In this document: in pieces, positions 29,372 to 34,755 of the stretch
Numbering within the stretch: position 1 is the first letter of the stretch
Layout: each line of letters opens with the position of its first letter
Source of the DNA: Actinomadura fibrosa
GTDB taxonomy: Bacteria > Actinomycetota > Actinomycetes > Streptosporangiales > Streptosporangiaceae
NCBI RefSeq assembly: GCF_900659615.1
Contig: NZ_CAACUY010000082.1
Coordinates: forward strand, 1-34,755
Length of the DNA stretch: 34,755 nucleotides
Reading direction: 5' to 3'
Translations under genes and position numbers: made by a program
The notes under the pieces: model-generated
Told to the model about the DNA's origin: nothing
Database searches by the model: none
Seen by the model: only the letters and a program-made list of their open reading frames with translations

Positions 29372-30772
29372 GTGAATTCGCCCGCCACGACCGAACTGTG
29401 CAGGATCACGATCGTCGCCCCCCGGCGGCGCATCGACGTGTCCCTGCCCGCCGACGTGCCCCTCGCGCACATGCTCCCCACCCTGCTGCGCGCCGCCGGC
29501 GAGGACATGGCCGATGCCGGTCTCGCCCACTCCGGCTGGGTCCTCCAGCGGCTGGACGACAGCCCGTTCGACCCGGCGCAGACGATGGCCGCGCTCGGCG
29601 TGCGGGACGGGGAGATCCTGTACTTCCGGCCCCGGATGGCGCAGCTCCCGGAGATGTCGTTCGACGACGTCGCCGACGTGATCGCCACCGGCATCCGGGA
29701 GCGCTCGGACCGCTGGCGGCCGACCACCACCCGCTCCTTCGGCCTCGGCGCCGCCGCGGCCGCGCTCCTCGTCGCCGCCGTCGTCATCGCGCTGTCCGGG
29801 CCGCCGTGGATCGTCCCCGCCGCGGCCGCCGGGCTGGTGGCCCTCGCCACGCTCATCGCCGCGACGATCCTGTCCCGCGCCGTCGGCGACTCCGGCGCCG
29901 GCACCGTGCTCGGCTACGTCGCCCTCCCGCACGCCTTCCTCGCCGGGCTCTGCGCGCCCGCCCGCAAGGGCCTGGAGCTCACCGACCTCGGCGCCCCGCA
30001 CCTGCTCGCCGGGTTCGGCGTCATGACGCTCGCCGCGATCATCGCCGCGTTCGCCGTCGCGGACGGCCTGCCGGTGTTCCTCGGCGTCGCGTTCGCCTCG
30101 TTCGTCGGCACCGCCGGCGCGGGCGTCGGCTTCGCCTTCGACGACCTGCCGCCCGCGGGGATCGCCGCCGTCGCCGCCGTCCTCGTCATGATGTTCATCG
30201 CGGCCGTGCCGTCGCTGTCGTTCAAGCTCGCGCGGGTGCCGCTGCCGCCCGTCCCGAACAGCGCCGAGGACCTGCGCCGCGACACCGAGACGGTGGACGG
30301 CAAGCAGGTCCTCGCCCGCACCGCCGCCGCCGACCGGTTCGCCACCGGCCTCATCGCCTCCATCGCGCTGACGGCGGGCGGCGCGATGCTGTTCCTGTTC
30401 GCCGACGACGGCTGGGCGGGCCCCGCGACCAGCGCCATGATGGGCTTCTCGCTGCTGCTGCGGGCCCGCGTCTTCCGCGGCGTCCACCAGCGGGCGTGGA
30501 TGCTCGTGTCCGGGTTCCTCGGCCTCGTCCTGACCGCGGTCGGGATGGCGGTGCACGGCGGGCAGGTCCTCGCGCTCGCGGCGGCGCTCGTCCCGCTGCT
30601 GGTGCTGGCGCTGATCGTCGTGTGGGTCACGCTGTGGCTGCCCGGCCACCGGCCCACCCCGTTCTGGGGCCGCGCCGGCGACATCATCGACATCTTCGTG
30701 ATGATCTCGCTGATCCCGCTCGCCCTCGCCGTCCTCGACATCTACTCCCGCGTCCGCGGGCTGGCCGGGTGA
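29372..30772 (+). CDS. eccD: EccD, ESX integral membrane channel component
   Basis: 466 residues. The cytoplasmic N-terminus is a ubiquitin-like (YukD-type) domain, about 1-95: CRITIVAPRRRIDVSLPADV, LQRLDDSPFDPAQTMAALGV and DGEILYFRPR. About eleven membrane helices follow, from SFGLGAAAAALLVAAVVIAL to FVMISLIPLALAVLDIYSRV. In ESX structures EccD dimers form the bulk of the membrane pore around EccB and EccC. GTG 29372 has GGGAG 5 nt before it and AGGAGG further up. It leads an operon with eccB, 7 nt on. Confidence 0.95.
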   Translation: MNSPATTELCRITIVAPRRRIDVSLPADVPLAHMLPTLLRAAGEDMADAGLAHSGWVLQRLDDSPFDPAQTMAALGVRDGEILYFRPRMAQLPEMSFDDVADVIATGIRERSDRWRPTTTRSFGLGAAAAALLVAAVVIALSGPPWIVPAAAAGLVALATLIAATILSRAVGDSGAGTVLGYVALPHAFLAGLCAPARKGLELTDLGAPHLLAGFGVMTLAAIIAAFAVADGLPVFLGVAFASFVGTAGAGVGFAFDDLPPAGIAAVAAVLVMMFIAAVPSLSFKLARVPLPPVPNSAEDLRRDTETVDGKQVLARTAAADRFATGLIASIALTAGGAMLFLFADDGWAGPATSAMMGFSLLLRARVFRGVHQRAWMLVSGFLGLVLTAVGMAVHGGQVLALAAALVPLLVLALIVVWVTLWLPGHRPTPFWGRAGDIIDIFVMISLIPLALAVLDIYSRVRGLAG

Positions 30773-30779
30773 CGCGCTG

Positions 30780-32225
30780 ATGCAGAGCAGGCGGGATCTC
30801 TACCAGGCGCACCGCCTGATGACGCAGCGGGTCGGGCTGGCGCTCCTCCAGGGCGAGCCCGACATCGCCGAGTCGCCGATGCGGCGCCTGTCGGTCGGCG
30901 CGTTCGCCGGCGTGATGGTGGGCCTGCTCATCGTCGCGGTCTTCGGCATCTGGGGCATCCTGTCGCCGGGCGGCGCCAAGGGCCTCGACAAGCCCGGCCA
31001 GCTCATCATCGAGAAGGAGACCGGGACCAAGTACATCTACGACGCCAACACCGGCAAGATGTTCCCGGTCGCGAACTACGCCTCGGCGATGCTCGCCCTC
31101 GACTCCGACAACCCCGGCCGCCGGACCGTCTCGCGCAAGTCGCTCCGCAAGTTCGAGCGCGGCCCGATGATCGGCATCCAGGGCGCGCCCGACTCGCTGC
31201 CCGACAGCAAGCAGCTCGTCCGCGGCCCCTGGTCGGTGTGCGTCCGCGAGGCGCCCACCACGACCGGCGTCAAGCAGGACATCACCGCCCTCGCGGCGGG
31301 GCGGGACGTCGGCGGGCGCGGCCTCACCGACGGCGAGGCGCTGGTCGTCCAGCAGGCCGGCAGCCCGTGGGTCATCTGGAAGGACCACCGGATGCAGCTC
31401 ACCGTCCCGCTCGACCAGGTGCCGGTGCTGACCAACGGCCCGCAGGCCGCCGAGGTGCCCTCGACCTGGCTGAACGCGATCCCGTCCGCGGGCAGCTTCG
31501 GCGCCCCGGAGGTGCCCGGACGCGGCCAGAACGTCTCCGGGCCCGCGGGCCGCCAGGCCAAGGTCGGGCAGGTGTTCAAGGCCGAGACCGGCGCGGGCGG
31601 CCAGGCGCTCTGGTACGTGATGCTGTCCGACGGGCTCTCGCAGATCAGCGAGACGCAGGCGCAGCTCCTGCTCCGCGACCGCAACACGAGCCTCGCCTAC
31701 CCGGGCGGGCAGGCGCGGCCGATCGAGACGGACGTCCCGTCCGCGCAGCAGATCACCTCGCGGACGCGGCTGCTCGACAACAACCTGCCGCCGACGCTGC
31801 CGAAGTTCGCGAACTGGGACAAGAGCACACCGCTGTGCTCGGTCTTCCCGATCGGCTCCCCGACCGCGCGGCTGACGATCGGCGGCTCGCTCCCGCCCCC
31901 CTCGTCCGCCTCCCTCGGCGCCGGTTCCGCCGGCTCGACCGGGACCGTGGACCAGATCGTCCTGCCCCCCGGCGGCGCCGCGCTGATGAGCCTCGTCCCC
32001 GGCGGCGGCGACACCTCCACCGCGGGCGGCGGGTCCGGCTCGCTGTCGCTGGTCAACGACCAGGGGATCCGCTTCGCGCTGCCCTCGGCGGACGTCGCCA
32101 AGAAGCTCGGCTACGACGCCGCGAAGGCCGCGCCCGTCCCGTCCAGCGTCATTCACCTCATTCCGGCCGGTCCCGCCCTCGATCCGACACTTGCCCGTAA
32201 ACCGGTGCCCACGTCGAAGGCGTAG
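30780..32225 (+). CDS. eccB: EccB, ESX single-pass channel component
   Basis: 481 residues. N-terminus MQSRRDLYQAHRLMTQRVGL is the conserved cytoplasmic EccB head; one helix at about 39-61 (VGAFAGVMVGLLIVAVFGIWG) leads to a large exported domain. Family features are visible: SPGGAKGLDKPGQLIIEKET, GTKYIYD, Cys in SVCVREAP and a second Cys in TPLCSVFPIG that probably pair, and the C-terminal core repeats KLGYDAAKAAPVPSSVI. ATG 30780 is 7 nt after the eccD stop with no ribosome site, so it depends on coupling with eccD. The last exported part is Ser/Gly-rich. It closes the structural operon; no eccE follows. Confidence 0.94.
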   Translation: MQSRRDLYQAHRLMTQRVGLALLQGEPDIAESPMRRLSVGAFAGVMVGLLIVAVFGIWGILSPGGAKGLDKPGQLIIEKETGTKYIYDANTGKMFPVANYASAMLALDSDNPGRRTVSRKSLRKFERGPMIGIQGAPDSLPDSKQLVRGPWSVCVREAPTTTGVKQDITALAAGRDVGGRGLTDGEALVVQQAGSPWVIWKDHRMQLTVPLDQVPVLTNGPQAAEVPSTWLNAIPSAGSFGAPEVPGRGQNVSGPAGRQAKVGQVFKAETGAGGQALWYVMLSDGLSQISETQAQLLLRDRNTSLAYPGGQARPIETDVPSAQQITSRTRLLDNNLPPTLPKFANWDKSTPLCSVFPIGSPTARLTIGGSLPPPSSASLGAGSAGSTGTVDQIVLPPGGAALMSLVPGGGDTSTAGGGSGSLSLVNDQGIRFALPSADVAKKLGYDAAKAAPVPSSVIHLIPAGPALDPTLARKPVPTSKA

Positions 32226-32301
32226 GATGGCCAGGGTCGAGTGTGGCGCATGTCACAGAAAAACCACTCGGGGGCTCGAAACCGCTAGATCACCATTTGC
32301 G

Positions 32302-32331
32302 TCGACATAGACGGCGTCAACAACCTATGAT
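32302..32331 (+). promoter_or_regulatory. Promoter of the ESX substrate operon
   Basis: TCGACA (32302-32307) and TATGAT (32326-32331) with an 18-nt spacer form the best consensus-like promoter in the window. It lies in the 213-base gap after eccB and points at the WXG100 genes; the leader is about 100 nt. Confidence 0.65.
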
Positions 32332-32438
32332 CGCTGGCATTTCGACGTCATGGGAGTGCTCCCCGGGCAGGTCGGTGCGGCAGGCCCCCCACTTCGTTCC
32401 CGTGACCCGCGACAGATCTCGCAAACGGAGGTGACACT

Positions 32439-32759
32439 GTGGGTGGACAGTCCGCAGTCGACAGAAGCGCAATGCAGCAGGCGGCGACCCGGATCGAGGA
32501 CTCCGCCGGCATCGTCAAGGGCCTGCAGAGCCAGCTCGAAGGCCACAAGTCCTCGCTGATGTCCGGCTGGGCCGGCAACGCCTCGGTGTCCTTCGACCGG
32601 GTCTTCAACGAGTTCCAGACCGAGATGACCAAGGTGCGGACGGCGCTCGAGGGCATGCACCAGAAGCTGGTGCACACCAAGATCACCTACGAGTCGACCG
32701 AGGAGGAGCAGACCGACGCGGTCAACAAGATCAACCAGCTCCTCAACGGCGGCACCTGA
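32439..32759 (+). CDS. WXG100 protein, EsxA/EsxB-type (106 aa)
   Basis: Secreted helical-hairpin protein. First helix MQQAATRIEDSAGIVKGLQS, turn SGWAGNAS with the Trp-Ala-Gly signature, second helix FNEFQTEMTKVRTALEGMHQ. The C-terminal tail contains YESTE, the Y-x3-D/E export signal carried by EsxB-like partners. It should pair with the next gene product as a heterodimer, as EsxA and EsxB do. GGAGG (32427-32431) lies 7 nt before the GTG start, and the strong upstream promoter suggests high expression. With two export tails in the pair, which one is the EsxB equivalent is unclear, so no symbol is given. Confidence 0.93.
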   Translation: MGGQSAVDRSAMQQAATRIEDSAGIVKGLQSQLEGHKSSLMSGWAGNASVSFDRVFNEFQTEMTKVRTALEGMHQKLVHTKITYESTEEEQTDAVNKINQLLNGGT

Positions 32760-32807
32760 TCGGCCCGCTCCCACCGACCATCCCCCTGACTCGGAAGGAC
32801 TCCTAAG

Positions 32808-33101
32808 GTGAGCGACAGTTACACCAAGGCCAATTTCGGCACGATGCAGCAGGCGCAGGCCGACTTCACCCTCGCCTACCGCGCCCTGGTCGACGAGCTC
32901 GACGACCTGGAGAAGGAGCTGGAGAAGCACCTCGCCCAGTGGGAGGGCAGCGCGCAGGGCGCCTACTGGGAGGCCAAGGCCCAGTGGGACGCCGCCGCCG
33001 CCCACATCGGGCAGGTCCTCAACCAGCTCGGTGTCGTCATCGGCGAGGCGCACAGCAACTACAGCAGCGCCGAGCGTCGGAACCAGGGCATCTGGGGCTG
33101 A
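32808..33101 (+). CDS. WXG100 protein, partner of the preceding one (97 aa)
   Basis: Second member of the pair. It reads ANFGTMQQAQADFTLAYRAL, then a coiled-coil DELDDLEKELEKHLAQ, the turn QWEGSAQGAYWEAK with Trp-Glu-Gly, and a second helix GQVLNQLGVVIGEAHSN. The C-terminus has YSSAE, again a Y-x3-D/E tail. The GTG at 32808 has AAGGA about 8 nt upstream, a modest site; it is 48 nt after the first gene's stop. A strong hairpin follows at 33127-33161. Confidence 0.92.
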   Translation: MSDSYTKANFGTMQQAQADFTLAYRALVDELDDLEKELEKHLAQWEGSAQGAYWEAKAQWDAAAAHIGQVLNQLGVVIGEAHSNYSSAERRNQGIWG

Positions 33102-33126
33102 CGTCCGGTCCCGCAGCATCCGCCCG

Positions 33127-33161
33127 CGTCGTGCAGAGCCCTTACCCGGGCCTGCACGACG
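33127..33161 (+). terminator. Bulged 14-bp hairpin after the WXG100 pair
   Basis: CGTCGTGCAG (33127-33136) pairs with CTGCACGACG (33152-33161); inside it, past one bulged A (33137), GCCC pairs with GGGC (33138-33141 with 33148-33151), loop TTACCC. No T tract follows, so it may let part of the transcription continue to the next substrate genes. Confidence 0.7.
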
Positions 33162-33206
33162 TAGGCGCTCCAGGGCTGGCCGTCATTTCGCCAGGAGGGG
33201 CGAGCT

Positions 33207-33797
33207 ATGAGCAAATACCACATGACGCCTGAGCAGCTCGCGAAGGTCGAGCACACCTACACCACGGGGTACGGCGAGTACACCCAGGTGGAGACGCAGC
33301 ACGGGCTCACCCAGCAGGAATTCAACGACCTTCCCGAGTGGCAGCAGCGCCAGTACTACTACGAGTACGGCCCTGGGGTGAACGCAGGCCACCCGGACGA
33401 CCCGGCCAACCGGCTCCCCCGCGCCCACGAGCCCGTCCGCGGCTGGGACCAGAAGGCCGGCAAGGGCTACGAGGTCAATCCCGGCGAGCTCCGGACGCTG
33501 GCCAAGGACATGCAGTACCAGCTGGACATCTGGGTCAACAACCTGAACAAGGTCGGCTCGGTCGCCATCACCACCAAGGACTTCGGCGACGCTCCCGGCG
33601 CGGAGAACCTCGTCGAGGTGATGAACGCCAGCAAGACCGGCTTCAACGAGTACATCGGCGCCATCCAGACCGCCTACAAGGGCGTGATCGGCAAGCTGAA
33701 GGCGACCGCGGACTCCTACGAGAACGCCCACCACACGACCGACGGCCAGGTCAACGGTGTGAAGCCCACCGGCGGCCCCCAACCGGACCTCAGCTGA
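33207..33797 (+). CDS. ESX-associated protein of unknown function (196 aa)
   Basis: Not assigned to a named family. The N-terminal 75 residues are unusual: MSKYHMTPEQLAKVEHTYTT and a Tyr/Gln run, EWQQRQYYYEYGPG. The C-terminal 115 residues form a helical hairpin like a WXG100 protein: NPGELRTLAKDMQYQLDIWV, a turn FGDAPGAENLVEVM in place of W-x-G, and FNEYIGAIQTAYKGVIGKLK. It ends with a flexible Gly/Pro tail. AGGAGG (33193-33198) is a strong ribosome site 8 nt before the ATG. Its position after the WXG100 pair and its helical hairpin make it a probable secreted substrate. Confidence 0.85.
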   Translation: MSKYHMTPEQLAKVEHTYTTGYGEYTQVETQHGLTQQEFNDLPEWQQRQYYYEYGPGVNAGHPDDPANRLPRAHEPVRGWDQKAGKGYEVNPGELRTLAKDMQYQLDIWVNNLNKVGSVAITTKDFGDAPGAENLVEVMNASKTGFNEYIGAIQTAYKGVIGKLKATADSYENAHHTTDGQVNGVKPTGGPQPDLS

Positions 33798-33825
33798 CGA
33801 CCCTGGCCTGAAAGGAGGGTGAAGC

Positions 33826-34755
33826 ATGGGCAAGGACACCGAGCGCTATCCCATCCGGGACGGCAAGTCGTTCGGCTCGCACAACGCCAACGACATGAGC
33901 TTCGACGACATCAAGAACAAGCTGGCGAGCATCAACCCCGAGGCCGTCGGCAAGGCCGGCACGGCCTACAAGGACGCGGCCGACACGCTCGCGCAGATGA
34001 CCGACAAGCTCAAGAACGACTACGCGAAGCGGATCATCGCGAACTGGCAGGGCGAGGTCGCGCAGACCGCCCTCGACCAGCTCGGCCAGGTGCACGCCAC
34101 CGCCGGGAAGCTGTCCGACGACAGCCACAACAACGCGCAGCTCTACACCTGGTACAAGACGAACATCCTGGACTGGTACAAGAACGCCGGCCAGGACATG
34201 TCCGACGGGTACATCCACACCGACGGTGATGACAAGGACGCGCGCGAGCGCATGAACAAGTTCATCACCCGGATGGGCGAGGCCTTCGAGAAGCACCCCG
34301 TCAACATCGAGAAGGACCTCCCGTCCGCGCAGGGCACCGGCTACGACACCCCGCCCGGCGGCACTCCCCCCGGCGGCGGGACCCCGCCCGGTGGCGGCGC
34401 CCCGCACGGCGGCGGCGGGCTCGGCAGCGGCCCCGGCGGGAAGTTCGGTGCCGGCTCCGGTCTGGGCAGCGGCCCCGGCGGCGCCTTCGGGAGCGGCTCC
34501 GGCGCGAACAGCCCGTTCAGCCCGGCCGCCGGCAGCGGCCCCCACCTCAACCCGGGTGACGGCGCGGGCTCCTTCCCCGGCAGCGGCAGCCACGGCGGTT
34601 CCGGTCTCGGCAGCGGACCCGGCGGTCTCGGCGGGATCGGATCCGGCGGGAACGGCACCGACCTGTCGAGCTTCCCCGGCGGCGGTGGCGGCGGCCTCGG
34701 CGGCGACCCGAGCGGCCTCGGCGGCGGTGGCGGCGGCCTGGGCTCCGGCCCCGGC
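33826..34755 (+). CDS. WXG-type secreted protein with long Gly-rich tail, 3' end outside the window
   Basis: Open to the last base of the window (310 residues seen, no stop). ATG 33826 follows AAAGGAGG at 33811-33818, 7 nt upstream. Residues 1-170 are helical: SFDDIKNKLASINPEAVGKA, AYKDAADTLAQMTDKLKNDY, the WXG-type turn IANWQGEVAQTAL with Trp-Gln-Gly, and LDQLGQVHATAGKLSDDSHN. A second helical part has NILDWYKNAGQDMSDGYIHT. From about residue 175 it becomes Gly/Ser/Pro repeats (PPGG four times, then GLGSGPGG at least three times). This order resembles EspB-like substrates with a structured head and a low-complexity tail. Real coding is supported by the ribosome site and steady third-position GC in the head. 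Confidence 0.85.
   Translation, partial: MGKDTERYPIRDGKSFGSHNANDMSFDDIKNKLASINPEAVGKAGTAYKDAADTLAQMTDKLKNDYAKRIIANWQGEVAQTALDQLGQVHATAGKLSDDSHNNAQLYTWYKTNILDWYKNAGQDMSDGYIHTDGDDKDARERMNKFITRMGEAFEKHPVNIEKDLPSAQGTGYDTPPGGTPPGGGTPPGGGAPHGGGGLGSGPGGKFGAGSGLGSGPGGAFGSGSGANSPFSPAAGSGPHLNPGDGAGSFPGSGSHGGSGLGSGPGGLGGIGSGGNGTDLSSFPGGGGGGLGGDPSGLGGGGGGLGSGPG
34348..34755 (+). repeat. Gly/Ser/Pro low-complexity repeat region inside the last gene
   Basis: Four PPGG units about 34348-34400 are followed by recurring GLGSGPGG and single G4-6 runs to the end of the window. The DNA is nearly all G and C, so copy number may vary between strains or be mis-assembled. Confidence 0.7.

Noticed and set aside
32226..32301. 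CGAGTG/CACTCG as an eccB terminator
   Set aside because: Six base pairs around a 21-nt loop is too weak to claim.

Overview
The window is very GC-rich, uses many GTG and some TTG starts, and carries mycothiol synthase, an actinobacterial GlnR and an ESX-type (type VII) secretion locus. It therefore comes from an actinomycete. The mix of a Streptomyces-like pit/pst/mshD/glnR/sulfurtransferase neighbourhood with a divergent eccC / eccD-eccB locus fits a filamentous Streptosporangiales-type organism (for example Thermomonosporaceae); this placement is inference. No tRNA, rRNA, CRISPR array, transposase or phage gene was seen, and the whole window reads as chromosomal backbone.

Region 1 (1-2500): the 3' part of a large Pro-rich tandem AAA+ protein with damaged active-site motifs, then a 65-residue orphan gene closed by a strong terminator. 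Region 2 (2500-12800), phosphate and nitrogen: a DUF47 accessory protein translationally coupled to a Pit phosphate transporter; a secreted 5'-nucleotidase on the minus strand; mycothiol synthase mshD; the high-affinity operon pstS-pstC-pstA-pstB; and glnR on the minus strand. 11-nt direct repeats of PHO-box type precede both pstS and the 5'-nucleotidase, suggesting joint PhoP control of phosphate scavenging and uptake. PhoU, PhoR and PhoP are not in the window.

Region 3 (12740-17800), thiol and sulfur: a MoaD/ThiS-like protein, an LmeA-like (DUF2993) protein, an ECF sigma factor with a zinc-type anti-sigma factor, a membrane thioredoxin, a 28-residue Cys-containing leader peptide not previously listed as a gene here, a DUF4395 membrane protein, a double-rhodanese sulfurtransferase and a DUF1416 protein. 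Palindromes and hairpins punctuate this stretch.

Region 4 (17800-21900): an unrecognised polytopic membrane protein, three overlapping minus-strand genes for single-pass proteins with exported beta-rich domains, and a PH-like membrane protein. None has a known role.

Region 5 (21920-34755), ESX secretion: a YbaB/EspL-like protein, an EspC-like small substrate, a long WXG-type partner and a mycosin protease; convergent to these, a single-chain three-ATPase EccC; divergent from it, EccD-EccB and then at least four WXG-type substrates, the last of which (Gly-rich tail) runs off the window. EccC, EccD and EccB would form the membrane channel, mycosin would stabilise or process it, and the small helical proteins would be secreted. 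EccE was not found.
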